From Ophioceras dolichostomum (lineage: Eukaryota; Ascomycota; Sordariomycetes; Magnaporthales; Ophioceraceae): a DNA stretch of 64,000 nucleotides. Position 1 is the stretch's first letter, and each line of letters starts with the position of its first letter. The notes below the pieces were generated by a model, which had not been told where the DNA came from, made no database searches, and saw only the letters and a program-made list of their open reading frames with translations. The stretch spans positions 62,434 through 126,433 of the forward strand of contig PYST01000016.1 in NCBI GenBank assembly GCA_003049485.1. The letters run 5' to 3'. Of the stretch, positions 1-12,300 are shown in pieces. The translations under genes were made by a program, and so were the position numbers.

Positions 1-307
1 ATCCGTCGCCGCATCTTCCTACAGGTAAATAACTCCCTCCAAACCTATTCCGAAACAACCGTCATCCTTCAACCGCATCTTCGGGATCGTTGTCACCACC
101 CGACATTGGTCAAGGTTCGCTCTGTACCCGGGTCGTGAAGGAATCATCGTGATATTCCCGAAAAAGAAAAAGCAAAAAAAGCACGAAGCAGCCACTGACG
201 ACAGACAGTTCGTGCAGTGCACCACCCACCTATAAGAAAAGGCCAGACCGTCGAAGCTGCCTACCCCTCCCCCGCACCACCTAAAAGGCCGAGTCACTAC
301 CGCGAAT
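1..307. other. 5' flank of the malate dehydrogenase gene
   Basis: No gene is recognised here. The stretch directly precedes the malate dehydrogenase ATG at 308 and probably holds its promoter and leader. Short open frames on both strands show no family signal. An A-rich tract lies near 160-180. Confidence 0.5.
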
Positions 308-2031
308 ATGGTCAAGGCTGGTATGTATCAACAACCCCCTCCGCGGAGTTGCTGATGACGGACGGCGACGACGATGGAGCTGGCTCTTGCTGCTCCCATT
401 GAATTACCGGGCAGTTACTGACTGGGAGGACAAACGGGCAGTTGTTGCTGGCGCCTCTGGCGGAATTGGACAGGTTCGATCGATCCCACATCCACCCTTC
501 GCTCTTGCCTTTTCCCCGCGACGATGGTATAACGGGGGAGCGGGAGCGGGGAAAGCGACATAGTGCAATAAGCTCACAAACAGCATTTTACACCCCCTGG
601 CAGCCCCTGTCCCTGCTTCTCAAGCTCTCACCCCTGGTCACCGAGCTCTCGCTGTACGATGTGGTTAACACACCTGGCGTTGCTTCCGACCTTTCTCACA
701 TCTCCTCCGGCGCGGTGAGTCCATAATCTGTTCCTCGTTTGTTTTTTTCATATCTTTTTCACATTGAGTCGTATCAGATGACTTCTCACTTTTCTTCTTG
801 CGGATGATTGCTGATCAGGCCCTGCGTGTCAACAGAAAGTGAGCGGCTACCTCCCCAAGGACGACGGTGCGAAGGCCGCTTTCAAGGATGCGGATATCAT
901 TGTTATCCCGGCCGGCGTCCCCCGTAAGTCAACCTGATGGGTTTCCTCTCTCTGAGTGATGCCGAGACTGTCAATGCGCTTCTGGGAGGAACATGGGCGC
1001 TATTGTGCTGGTGACGGCGGCATGGAGGGGGTTCGTAAGACGAGACATCCAGCTCATGCGTTCTTCACAAAAAAACACAGGGAAGCCCGGCATGACCCGC
1101 GATGACCTGTTCAACATCAACGCCGGCATCGTCAAGGGCCTGATCGAGGTGGCGGCCGAGGTTGCCCCCAAGGCCTTCATCCTGGTCATCTCGAACCCGG
1201 TCAACTCCACGGTCCCCATCACGGTCGAGGTGCTGAAGGCCAAGGGCGTCTTCAACCCGCAGCGGGTCTTCGGTGTCACCACGCTCGACATCGTCCGCGC
1301 CGAGACCTTCGTCGCCGAGATCGCCGGCAAGCCCAACCCGCAGGAGCTGACCGTGCCCGTCATCGGAGGCCACTCGGGCGAGACCATCGTGCCGCTGTTC
1401 AGCCAGGTCAAGCCGGCCGTCGCCATCCCCGACGACAATTACGACGCCCTCGTGAACCGCGTCCAGTTCGGTGGCGACGAGGTCGTCAAGGCCAAGGACG
1501 GTCTTGGCTCTGCCACGCTCAGCATGGCATATGCAGGCTACCGGTAAAAAGGACCTTTCCATCCAACTTCCCCTCTTTATTATTTCCCTCTGAGCCCCCG
1601 AGGCTCCCTCGGGAAGCAGGCTAACCGGCCCATGTGTTGTTCATAAAGGTTCGCCGAGAAGCTCCTGAAGGCCATCAGTGGCGCCAAGGGTTTGATCGAG
1701 CCCAGCTACGTCTACCTCCCCGGCGTGCCCGGTGGCGAGGCGATCGCGAAGAAGACCGGCACGGATTTCTTCTCCGTCCCAGTCGAGCTCGGCGTATGTG
1801 TCATTTCTTGCCCCTGAACCTCTCCCTCCAACCCCCAATCTGTTTTTGCCTGCCTCCTCGCTAACACGCCGGTTTACACACATGCAGCCTAACGGAGCCG
1901 AGCGGGCCATCGACCCCCTCGAGGGCCTGACCGACAAGGAGAAGACCCTCCTCGAGGCCGCCATCAAGGGCCTCAAGGGCAACATCGAAAAGGGCGTGAC
2001 CTTTGCGAATGCCCCGCCGGCGCAAAAGTAA
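308..2031 (+). CDS. NAD-dependent malate dehydrogenase, cytosolic type
   Basis: Interconverts malate and oxaloacetate with NAD. Seven exons join in phase: 308-320, 442-473, 604-714, 836-923, 1081-1543, 1649-1793, 1888-2031, giving 331 aa. The first exon is only 13 nt (MVKA plus one base). The dinucleotide-binding loop GASGGIG is at residues 8-14. The substrate arginines are expected at R82, R88 and R154, with the catalytic D151/H179 pair (LDIVRA and GGHSGE). There is no mitochondrial presequence, and the segments LYDVVNTPGVA and PSYVYLPGVPGG match the fungal cytosolic isoform rather than the mitochondrial one, as far as I know that family. The C terminus is not a clear PTS1. Splice phases and total length fit the family, so the model is strong. 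Confidence 0.95.
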
Positions 2032-2913
2032 ACAACCCAATTGCAGGCCATTCAACCCCTCTCCAATCCTCTTCTTCACGCGCGCGTGCGTTGTTGGATC
2101 GGGTTTCCTTTTTTTTTTTCCTCAACGGTCATACCTTTTGCGATATGTTTTCTCAATACACTGTTTAGATAAAAAAAATCAACATTCGCCAAGAATATGT
2201 ATCCGCAAAAGTTTATGAAAGTAAACCGGGGTATCAAATAGGGAGAGAAGGATCAAAACATAAGAGAGGGCCATTTCACTGATTCGAGAATATCTTTCTC
2301 TGTTTAGGTTGTGAGATGTGGGCAGGGAAGAGAGGGAGGGGGGGGGGGACTGAGAGAGGGATTGATTCAACAAGTCGAGAAGTGAGGATGGATTTACTTC
2401 CCGGACCCTTGCCATGCGCGTCGTGACAGGGTCCTCCCATCTTATCACCCCTTGTCTGGGTCTTCTCGTCTTATTCGTCGGATAGAGGACAACCGACTCT
2501 CTCATCTCCCTCCCCCTCTCTCGTCGGGCTTTCTGTGTCCCGAGTCTCTTGCTTCCTTTCGTTTGGTTTGGTTGGATGACAAGGTATACAAGGTACTACA
2601 TAGACAAAGTAGACATCTTCGTCATGGATTTGAACCCTCCTTTTTAAGCATATAAATTTTGCCGATCCCTCAATACAAAACGACCGATTCGCCGCCCGAC
2701 GCTCTCGCTCGCTGCTCACTTCGCAGGCAAAATCTAATACGCCGAGATTCGCGTCGGAGTGTCTCTCTCTGGAACTCCCCGCTGTCTATCTTGTGTAGTC
2801 GTGAAGCGATATGGGTCGAGCTCTGCCCGGGAGGACACCTGTGATGTCGCTGGTGGGTAGGTAGGTAGGTAGGGTACGGCAGTCAAACCGTAGCCCTCTC
2901 TCTTCTTCTCACA
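2032..2913. other. Convergent intergenic stretch, MDH / TRS33
   Basis: This lies between two genes that converge, so it should hold both 3' UTRs. A T-rich tract follows the MDH stop near 2105-2120. A GTAG tetranucleotide repeat lies at about 2855-2874. No coding family was recognised in the short open frames. Confidence 0.5.
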
Positions 2914-4124
2914 TTACGCCTTTGCCGGCAGAGTCTTGATCTGGAAGACGGCCGCGGGCAGCTCCGTCGTCTCGGCTTGTACGGAGGCGTTTATGCCCAT
3001 GGCGGCGAGGGCGCCCCGGACCACGCCGCATGGGAACCATAAGAACTATATCGAGTAGGCAACCACAACCAGACAGGTTAGCATCTACTCTAGCTCGTTA
3101 AGAAAGAAGAGAAGACAGTGACGAAAGCGACGGCAAGAAAAAAAAAGAAACAGCTTACCGGCTCTGCTCTCAGCACGGCCTGGCCCCCGGCCTCGGTGCT
3201 CATTCTTGAGAACGGCCGGAACGAGTTGTCCGTTAGAACGTAGACTCCCTGCGGTAAGAAGGTAAGCGTCAGTCTCGGTACGCTTCCGTAGCAACCTATA
3301 TCGGGACTTCGGCGGGGAGCATCGCAGGCGCGTTGTGTGGTGTGGTGCCGTGCATACCCTATGGTTGGTCTTCAGGTTGTCCACCTGCTTCCGGAAGACC
3401 AGCGACCACAGATCCTTGCACAGGAACTTGATCACGTCGAGTGTGTCGTTGAAACGTGGGCGATCGCGCGAGAGCCTAAGCGGCGGCCAGAGGGTGAGTG
3501 AGGGAGAGAGGGCAGGTTAGTCAGAGAAGACGTGTCTGAGGAGGGGGGTGGAGAGGACAAGACAAGAAAGGACACAGAGGACATGAAGCTTCTAGGACCA
3601 GTGGGTGGTCCCGGCCGTAGGTGTGCGTACCTCTCCACGAGACCCTGCCCTACCCGGTATCCTAGCGTATCAAGCCTGTAGAACACAGCGTCGCGCTCCT
3701 CATCCTCGTCCATCCGGCCGCCGACCCCGCGCCGCGCACCACCCGGCGCATTCGACGTGCCCGCCGTCCCCGCCGCCGAGCCCGCTGCCCCTCTCGAGGC
3801 GTTGGGATTCTGCGTCGTCGCACCCGGGGGGGGGGCCCCGGCGTTCGCGCCGTCGGCGCCGGCATACGGTGGAGGATGTTGTTGTTGCAGCTGCTGCTGA
3901 TGCTGTTGTTGTGATTGTTGCTGCTGCAGCTGCTGCGCTGAAGACTGTGGTGGAGGCGCCGGGTGTGGGCCGAAGCGGTCCGCGGCGGCGACGTCGAGAT
4001 CGTTGGCTACTCGGTAGGCCATGGGCACGAGCTCGATGAGGAGGAAGTCGAGGCACGAGGAGTTGAGGAACGTCGCGGATGGGTCCGACGCGTTGTATGG
4101 CGGCATCACCGCCTCGAAGGACAT
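2914..4124 (-). CDS. TRS33: TRAPP complex subunit Trs33 (TRAPPC6-like, Bet3 superfamily)
   Basis: Core subunit of the TRAPP tethering complexes, which activate Ypt1/Rab1 at the ER-Golgi and Golgi. Four exons read on the minus strand: 4124-3631, 3475-3358, 3248-3159, 3045-2914, giving 277 aa. The N terminus (MSFEAVMPP, then LDFLLIELVPMAYRVAN) is the Bet3-fold opening. The family core resumes at about residue 148 with FYRLDTLGYRVGQGLVER, then DVIKFLCKDLW, KTNHRGVYVLTDN and the C-terminal FLWFPCGVVRGAL. Residues about 44-147 are a low-complexity Q/A/G/P insertion, with polyQ encoded by CAG/CTG-type repeats near 3880-3950. This makes the protein considerably longer than yeast or animal Trs33. All junctions are in phase. 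Confidence 0.92.
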
Positions 4125-5286
4125 GATTGCTGTTTCTCGTCGGCCAGCTGATCTGCTATGTGCGTCGTCGTGGTCGCGCAGACGGGGCTCTTTCGTCAGA
4201 CCTCGCGGCCGGAGTGGTTGTGTGGCTGGTTGTCGGAAGTGAGCTGTTGGACTACCCTTGGTTGGCGAAATCAAGTAAGTGTACGGTAGCTCTCGGTGTA
4301 GTTTTTTTTCACAGACAAATTCGGTTATCGGTATGCTACTAGTTCAGTTGTCGATTCTTTGGTGCTGTTTGATCTCGTCTGTACATCCAGGGAAAGGTGA
4401 GGTTCGTGGGGGAGCTTCAAGTCGGTGATGATTTTAGTGGGGTTCAGCGTATAACCCCTGAATTCAATGTGCCCTTATGAATACAGTGCTGATGATTTCA
4501 AACCAGCCAGAGCACAGAACAGGCCACCACGGCTCAGGCACAGAAAACTGTGGTTGAAAAAATCCATGGGTTTCTTCAGAAACCTTGTACAGTGAGGAAT
4601 AATGCCTACTGTCATGCATTGGGGATCTCGAGTGTCTAAGATGCCAGTTGTTACGGGTCGGATATGATTCTTACCATCAACTGGTACAACGTCCAACGAA
4701 AAGGACGGCACTGCATCCCATGATGCATGTCCTGGCTCATGATACAGAGGAAGATTTGGCCAACACATAGACATACAAGACGCCTCGAGTTTGGCCCAAT
4801 TTGATCGAATTAGAGAAGAAGAGAGCCCTTCTGATTGCTCGATCCCCTCGAGCTGGTCCGCCGACTGATGAAAACAACGTCGTCTCTCATGGTCGTATGC
4901 CCGCTGTGAAAATATAACCTTCGCGTCGAGTCCAGTTAAGAATAGCAATACAAACATTGGAAAAAGGTGGAAGAAAAAAAGTAAGAAAATATGAAGATCC
5001 TCCTCCCCTGTCCATCCAACGCCATGCCGGGCTCCCAGTTGGAAGATCATCATCAGTATCTTCCACGCACTTTGAAAAAAAGAAGTGCTATGCTAGTCAA
5101 TATGACGCCATTATATGTACACGAGGAGACCAAAAGGCTGGCCCTGTCCGGGCCGGAGTCATCCTCTTACTACTCTTTCATCCTTCGCGCTCTCCTGCCC
5201 TGTCTGTCCGTCTGGATGGCTCCGAGTGTATGGACCTAGGAATCATGTCGGCTTCAAGATATCGAGGCATCTGCCACAAGTGGCAC
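4125..5286. other. Intergenic stretch between TRS33 start and SUMO ligase stop
   Basis: Probably contains the TRS33 promoter/leader and the 3' UTR of the upstream SUMO ligase gene. The longest open frame (4475-5053, minus, 192 codons) has one hydrophobic stretch but no recognisable family, no intron evidence and an ordinary composition, so I do not call it a gene. Confidence 0.45.
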
Positions 5287-7457
5287 TCATGCGTACCATC
5301 CGTTACTGGCGCCTAGATTTTGCCGCTTCGGTGGAGGCTGAGGATCATCGTCGGAGTCGGAAAGGGTTAAGTCGATGACGGGTGGTGCGGGGCGTTTGGT
5401 CCCAGCCGCGGAGGCGGAGGCGGTTGCTGATCGTGGCATCGAGGAGCCTTCACGCGAGGCACCTGTGTTCGGGGTGCTCGGTAAGGCCACCGATGATTGG
5501 TTGGGTGTCGCGGTGCTCCTATGTCGGCCCAGGAAGCTGATATCCGAAATTATGACATCGTCATCATCGATGTAACTCGCCTCACTCTTCTCATCCTTCA
5601 CCTCGACCGTCTCGGCCCCTGGTAGCCGCCATTCCCCATCAGGCTCGATAGTCACTTGCTCGACAGATTTTGGGGTATTTGCCAGAATCTCCCTCGCATA
5701 TCTTTTCCCCCCACCACGACGTTAGCATCTTGGGATCCCTGGTGTGAGGTTATCGAGGGAATTTGGAGGTGGTCATACTCATCTACTGCCAGCCGTTCGA
5801 AAGGTGCAAGCTGGCTGCATATAGGGCAAAGCCACTGAGGCCCTTGCTCCTGGAGCTGTAGGTATGAGGTCGCGTCGAAGCATTGGATATGCTTGCAAGC
5901 AGTGGATCTTACAGGGAGGTCCAGTCTCATGTAAGAAAGGGGACACTTCAACGAGAGCTTTTGTGACGTAGTCACGATCTCTGTGTCTCGAGCCTTGCGT
6001 GTGACTGTGGAAGGAGTCGACGACGTTAGCGCTATTCATGCATTGCACTATGGAGATATCGACTTACTTTCTAGGACGACCGACGCCCTAGAGATCCTGT
6101 TATGGGCGGTGGAAATCCTCTGTGTCAAGGAGGCAACAGAGTGTGTCTTGCAGACGTATACGCACAAATAGAACCTCTGTAGCGTCCACAACGAAGCAAG
6201 GCCGACGGAAAGTTAGTATGGCCGTACTGATTGTAGGTTATAACTACGCTGATATTTGTCTGGTATTGGGACATATGTATCTGACTTGAAAACTTTGGGT
6301 TTGACCTCCCTTATGCGTCGTCGCATATGTGAACTCGACCCGGTTGTCGTAGGTGGCTGGCTTCTGCCGAAGCAGGTCTGTGATGTCCACGGGCCTCGTA
6401 GACCCAGGCTTGTTCTTCAGTCCGCGGAGATTGGCCTTGACGTCGCCGCTATTAACCTTGATCTCGGCCGCGTGAGGGAATGCGATATCTTGGACTCCGG
6501 TGTTGGCCGCGGCGCAGAAGACCATGACCCTCATGGAGGGATCCGTTAGGTGACGCTGCAAGTCCTGGCCCTTCAACAAGAAGAATACCATATGGCGATT
6601 CTGAGGCACCGCTAAAGTAAGGAACCCCGGTCGATGTTAGCAGAGTCTCTATCTGGATGGAAGAGATACGCGGAGGAGATGGATACCCTTGGACTTACGC
6701 TCGCAGGTCTTGACGTCCGCCAGGAGTAACCTGGGTTCATAGAAAGGGCTCGGCTTGAATGTAAAGGCTACGGAGGTCAGGTCGTGCTCTTGCCAAGGTG
6801 AGGGAGGTAGACCCGTACGAATGGCAAACTGGTAACCCGGCATTGGCCTTTGGTTCTGGTTGTGATTCTGGTGTTGTTGGCTCTGGTGGCCACCCGCCAT
6901 GAAGCTGGAGACCTGGCTGGCCTGCCCTGCTCCCTGATAGGTCTGGTACTGGTACGCGGCCGGCGCGTTGTTGGAAGACGACGACGCTGGTGGTAGCCCG
7001 GAGTGGTGGTTGGGAGCTGGTGAGGTGTGTGGCGAAGGGCTTAAGCCTGGTAGGACGTTGGAGCGGTTGGTGAATTGGCGGATGTGCTTCACAATCTGGT
7101 CGAACTTGTAGGCGTCACCTGCAGATTCGCGAATACCTGCGTGGCCAAGAGAAGAGCGCGGAGAAGGACCGGTTAGTCTAAGCAAGCCGCAGGAAGTGGT
7201 GGACTGGCACAAGAAGGGGGGCATGGCCGAGCGCAAAAGCAAAGTAGGAATGCTTGCGCCCAAGGGAGCGCGATATTTGACGTACGTTCGACGATGCGCC
7301 GCTGGAGGTCGGCCTTGACGCCTGAACTCCGAAGGCCATTGAATGTGCATACCGTGGCCAGCTGGCGGTTGAGCAGGGTATTGCTGTTCACAAGAGCGAT
7401 GACAGATGCTATATCCTGCTTTGTCGGATATCCTGGAGTAAAGCCGTTTGAAGCCAT
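5287..7457 (-). CDS. SIZ1: SUMO E3 ligase, Siz/PIAS family (SAP, PINIT and SP-RING domains)
   Basis: Promotes transfer of SUMO from Ubc9 to nuclear substrates. Six exons are proposed: 7457-7286, 7136-6699, 6611-6286, 6176-6068, 6004-5779, 5701-5287, giving 561 aa. A SAP-like DNA-binding helix pair occupies about residues 15-60 (LINRQL-type motif read as LLNRQLATVC). A Q/N/S-rich linker follows, then a PINIT domain at about 160-348. The SP-RING is at 369-413 with C369, C385, H387, C390, C408 and C411. The acidic tail carries a SUMO-interacting motif, VIDLTLSDSDDD, at about 532-543. The exon 3/4 junction (donor 6285, acceptor 6177) is the least certain. It is phase-compatible but adds eight residues (GGQTQSFQ) before FYLCVYVCK. 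The gene is divergent from the small gene at 8382. Confidence 0.9.
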
Positions 7458-8381
7458 GGCTGAATGATCGCCCCGTCAAGACGAGGGCACAGGCTGCCAA
7501 ATCCCTCCGACAGCTGCCCCGCCAAGCGTCCGTATGCGGCAGGAAGTGACCGAGACTCGACTGTGTCCGGAAGGAACGGTCCAAGGAGTGCCGGAAGGTC
7601 CGATGTAGTATATCCCAGACCGTGTCGCCGTTTTGAAAATGAGTCGGATTGAGCTGTCGATACCAGCTGTTCGGCGGCCGAACCAAGTCCAGGTGTCAGA
7701 AAACCCCAACGCGGAACACGGGTGGACCGAAGCAGGAGGATGGACCTCAAGCAGCCTTCTGGATTCGATGCGCCGAGAGGCCGTAGCGCAGTGCCTCTGT
7801 GAAACTGTGGGATCAGTGGGTAGATGCGATCGAGACACACGGTCAAGCAGTAACGAGCGTTTGGGTAGTGGCGCCGGCAGGACGATCGTTTGCGTCACAC
7901 TGAACTCTCCAGCCTCATCACACTGTTTGAGGTAGCCTTCGCAAGGCGCCACCTCGGAAGCCCAACTTTTTCTCGAGGTCCTCAGGACGAACCTGGGAGT
8001 GCGGGGTACCACGGATCTTCGGAGTGGATGTCTGAACTATGCGAAGTTACAGCACCTGAGCGGCTGGGTAATTGAGGGAGCTCGGCGTTGTCCCATCGTC
8101 TGTCGTCGGCGATCCAGCCCAGAGCCTGGGCTGAGAAGGCGGCAACGGAAGGCAGAATATGTGCCTACGAGGTACCGTGGTAGTGGGCGGAGTGGGGTCA
8201 GACCCACAATTAGCGCTCTGCGGTCGACTCTTTTTTTTCAGCAAACAAAAAAGTCAACGGGCGCCTGCTGATTATCTTATCGTGAATAAAAGTCTGAGCG
8301 TTTGTACGGACTGAAGTTCAGAACTGAGGGAATCTTTCCATTTCTTGATAAGGCCAGCACCAACCTACGGCACATTACAAC
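7458..8381. other. Divergent promoter region, SUMO ligase / DUF2423 gene
   Basis: The 924 bp between two divergent start codons must hold both promoters. Open frames on both strands (for example 7476-8012 minus) show no family features. No clear TATA box or repeat is seen apart from a T-run near 8229-8238. Confidence 0.5.
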
Positions 8382-8923
8382 ATGGCAAAGTCTTCGCGAG
8401 CAAGCTCCAGGAAGGCGAACAACCAAAGACTCAAGCGCAATGTCTTTGGCCCCATCGAAGCCGCTCGAATGGAGCGTCTCTCGGCCAAGTTGACGGAACT
8501 GGCGTCGCAACCGAAGGAGCAAGTCTTGGGTCAGGACTCTAAGATGGAGGAGGTATCTGAGGTCGCTGCGGGTATGTTATGGCCACTTGATGTCTCTGCA
8601 ACGTCGTTGCTCAAAGCTGCTGCCTCAAAAGTCTCCCTTGCTTATATCGTTTGCCGTCCCTTTTGCTTAGAGAACAACCCAGATACCCAGGTTGAGCCTG
8701 AATCGGAAGGCGTCGACAGTACAAGTAAGTGGCCCAAAACAAGTAAACTATTCAAACGCTCGGGCTGACATCTGCCGTTCAAGAAATGGATGTCGATTCG
8801 GGCTTAAAGACTTCAAAAAAGGTCGGTCTGAGCAGGAGGAGGATCGAGAAGAGACGATCAAAGAAGTCTTCCATAGTGTTCCCCAGCCGCAAAGACAGAA
8901 TGAGCGCGAAGAAGAGGAAATGA
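8382..8923 (+). CDS. DUF2423 / Llp-type small basic nuclear protein
   Basis: Three exons, 8382-8571, 8671-8724 and 8784-8923, encode a 127-aa basic protein. The N terminus (MAKSSRASSRKANNQ, then LKRNVFGPIEAARMERLSAKLTELAS) is the DUF2423 signature shared with LAPS18-like/Llp proteins, which are tied to ribosome biogenesis. The C terminus is lysine/arginine-rich (KVGLSRRRIEKRRSKK) and ends KKRK, consistent with nuclear or nucleolar targeting. The middle is acidic and poorly conserved. All three exons join in phase and both introns have GTATGT or GTAAGT donors. The exact molecular role in filamentous fungi is inferred from the family only. Confidence 0.85.
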
Positions 8924-9395
8924 ATGGACACAGAACTCAGCCCGTGTCGCAATTTCTTTTCTTCTTCTAATACCCGATCCCAAGCAAATTCTTGTAAAAG
9001 TTCCTCCGCAATGAGCGAGGCTGCAGATCATCTATGTAGATTTTTGGTGGGGGAGGGGCCGCCAATCCGCAGGTACCTTGATAGTGAGAGGGGTGGATTC
9101 AATCATTGTTCTCTCCCAATGACGTCTCGCAGCAGTGACCAGGGTTATGCAAGGCTGCGACCCCAAGCTCACGTCAAATCCGTCTTGGGGAATGCGTCCC
9201 AAACCAACCAAACCAACACGGGGGGACTGAGCCCACAATATTTTGTAACTTGCCAAGCTGTTGGGATTTCTGGAGGTCGATTTCAGCAACATCATGGCGG
9301 GCAGTTCTCGAGTAACAATTATACCTTCCATTGTGTTCTGAGAAGTGATCAAAGATCGGCTTGACCTCCCCCTTTTACGCGACCTGGTGGTGTCG
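8924..9395. other. Intergenic stretch upstream of LAS21, with a short upstream ORF
   Basis: Holds the 3' end of the DUF2423 gene and the LAS21 leader. A 15-codon upstream ORF starts with ATG at 9294 and stops at 9339-9341, about 55 nt before the chosen LAS21 start. Its first six codons (MAGSSR) could instead be a first coding exon (see the LAS21 entry). Confidence 0.5.
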
Positions 9396-12300
9396 ATGGC
9401 TCCACGGCATCCGCGGGCCCCACGGCCGCCTCGTAAGAAGAGTTCGATCCCTCCCCACCTACCGGCTACCGTGCTCCTCGTCGTCGCGAACATCTTGATA
9501 CCTCTGGCGATCGTGACGTTCGCGACCGGCTTCTTCCCGTACAAGCCGTTTCTGCCTGGCCTGGCCCGGTTTGAAGATGCCGACGAACTGGGGCCACCAC
9601 CGTCCGCGCCGTTCGACCGGTTGGTCTTCATGGTCGTGGACGCCCTTCGAAGGTCAGCTTCGGCTTCTTGCATCCGTGTTTGCGTCCGTGTGGATTTGCC
9701 CCAACGTACCAGCCCTAGAGACTTGATTTGCTCATACGTTAGACTTGGTAGTGACTTCGTTTACACGGCGAATTCCGGCTTCGAATACACCCAATCGTGC
9801 GAATATCCCCTCGATCTCTTGCCCTGATAGCAGTGCCCAAGGGCCCCCATATAGAGAACCGAACGTTGACTTATCCTTCGGCCGCCTCACCAGGCTGATC
9901 CGCGATGGCGCGGCGATTCCGTTCACGGCGCATGCTACATCCCCGACCGTCACCATGCCGAGGATCAAGGCGATCACGACTGGTTCCATACCCTCGTTCC
10001 TGGACGTGATCCTCAACATCGATGAGGGCGACGAGAGCTCCTCCCTCGCCTCCCAGGACACATGGCTCGCTCAGATGAAGGCCAAGGGCGCCGGGGAAAT
10101 GGTCATGTTCGGTGATGATACCTGGCTGAAGCTGTTCCCCGGCACTTTTGATCGGGCTGACGGTACTTCGAGCTTCTTCGTGGCGGTAAGTGCCACTAAG
10201 CAGAACACTAGGCAGAAGTGACGCCGGTGATTTGCCTCCGCGCGTCTCTTCTCCTATGCGTAGATCTTGCCGGCTGAACAGTTTGCCCATGCTAGGACTT
10301 CACGGAGGTGGATAATAATGTGACCCGCCATATCACGGACGAGCTTCAGAAAGACGACTGGAGCACAATGGTCCTCCACTACCTCGGACTAGATCATATC
10401 GGCCACAAGGGAGGACCGAGAAGGTGAGAGATGACTCTCTGTCGATCATTCCGGTTAGCAGGATGAGGCAACAGCTACGAGTAAGGCTACTAACAACAGG
10501 CAAAAAAAAACCAAAAAAAAAACCGTAAAGCCCCCACATGGTACCCAAGCAGAGGGAAATGGATAACATCGTAAAGGAGATCTATGGAGCCATCGAGTCG
10601 CATCCCCACCTCCAATCTTCACTTCTCGTCCTTTGTGGCGACCATGGCATGAACGATGCGGGGAACCATGGCGCGTCCTCCGCGGGAGAGACTTCTCCTG
10701 CGCTGGTCTTCATGTCTCCGAAGCTGAAGGCTATCAGCGGCACATCCTACGAAGTGCCCGTCGAGTACCGGGAAGATTTTCGATACTATGCTACTGTCGA
10801 GCAGTCGGATCTCGTACCGACTCTCGGCGCACTGCTGGGCTTCCCCGTCCCGAGGAATAACCTAGGGGCCTTGATTCCGGAATTTCTCCCGTTGTGGCAA
10901 GACAGTACGTCTCCTCCTCTGCCTCTTAACGCCCTCCTCCACCAGGCCCCAGTCCTGTCCGCAACCACTAGAGCGAAGACTACATCCTACTACACTACTG
11001 TCTATATCCGCATTTTACTCATCCGCATATGATCCTCCTTAGGGAACGACAAGACCCAACTTCTCCTGCGTAACGCCCGCCAAATGCTCAGCATCGTCAC
11101 CGCAGCTTACGGCGACCTGATGTTCAGAGATGGCGCCGATGAGAACCTGGCGTGCTCACAGGCTCGGCAGTCAGAAGTGGTGGACCTCGCATGCCAGTGG
11201 CAGCAGATCTCCCGGTCTGCTGGTCGGGCGACCACCCCCGACTCGCAATTCGACGCCGAATGGATTCCCCGTGCTACAAAGGTGAGTGCCTGCACGGCCT
11301 TCCATGCCTACAAACTCGTCAAGGTTTATTGTGTCGTACCCGGAATGCTCGATCCTGACGAAACCACAGTGGCTCCGCGAGGCCCAGGGCCTGATGAGTA
11401 GCATGGCCAGCAACTACGATATGACCAGGATCAGCCTCGGTCAAGCGCTAGCTGTTGCAGCCGTCGCCGCCACCGTGGTAGTGCCGTACCTCATGGGACC
11501 CAACAACAACGGTGAATCCCAGTCGTCGTACCTGCCCCTGACGCTCATCAGGATCGCGTACGGCATCATGATGTTCGCCAGCAGCTTCGTGGAGGAGGAG
11601 CACCACTTCTGGTACTGGGCCACCACGGCCTGGCTCGCGTTCGTCAGCCTGCGGCCCTCCGCCAGCGAGCCCGCCCTGACGGCGGGCCAGGTGGCGTCGG
11701 CGCTCGTCGGCCTCGTGGCCATGCGCGCGGTGCGCGGCTGGAACCAGACGGGCCAGAAGTTCGCGGGCGGGCCAGACACGGTCAAGACGTTCCTGCTGCC
11801 GAGCCCGACGCTCCTGTGGGCCGCCGTCACCGCCGCGTACCTGCGGGTCCACAGGGAGCTGGTCAAGGGGTTCGACGGCCTGCCGTACGCGCTGAACGTC
11901 GCGGGCTCCACGGGCCTCGTCCTGGCCGGGTTCTCGTTCAAGCTGGCGTTCACGAACGAGGACTCCCCTGAGCTGATCGCGGGCTTCTCCGAGACGGTCC
12001 TCGGGCTCGTGCAAGGCGCGAACCTCGTCAGTCGCGCTAGAGCGGTATTCGTCGGTCTCGTGCTGGCTACTGTCGTTGTTCTGTTCTCCATCTTCACCGG
12101 GCGTGGCAGGTCGAAGAAGGCTTCTGGTTTGTCCTCCCTCCCTCCCTCCCTCCCCCATTCTTGATGTTCATTTTGGTTTACGAGTACCAAATGGGCTCCA
12201 AATCACATCGAGTTTCCGTCGTCAACATGCTAATCCCCCCGTTTGCCTTTTCCTCTTTTTTTCTTTCTTTTTTTTTCCCAGCCATGGACACTCTCCACAA

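Noticed and set aside
2855..2874. GTAG repeats as an interstitial telomere
   Set aside because: The unit is GTAG, not TTAGGG, and the tract is short and one of many dispersed copies.
4475..5053. 192-codon minus-strand open frame between TRS33 and the SUMO ligase
   Set aside because: No recognisable family, and it sits where UTRs are expected. It is kept only as a note in the intergenic entry.
7476..8012. 178-codon minus frame in the SUMO ligase promoter
   Set aside because: No similarity to a known family, and it lies between two divergent starts where promoters and leaders are expected.
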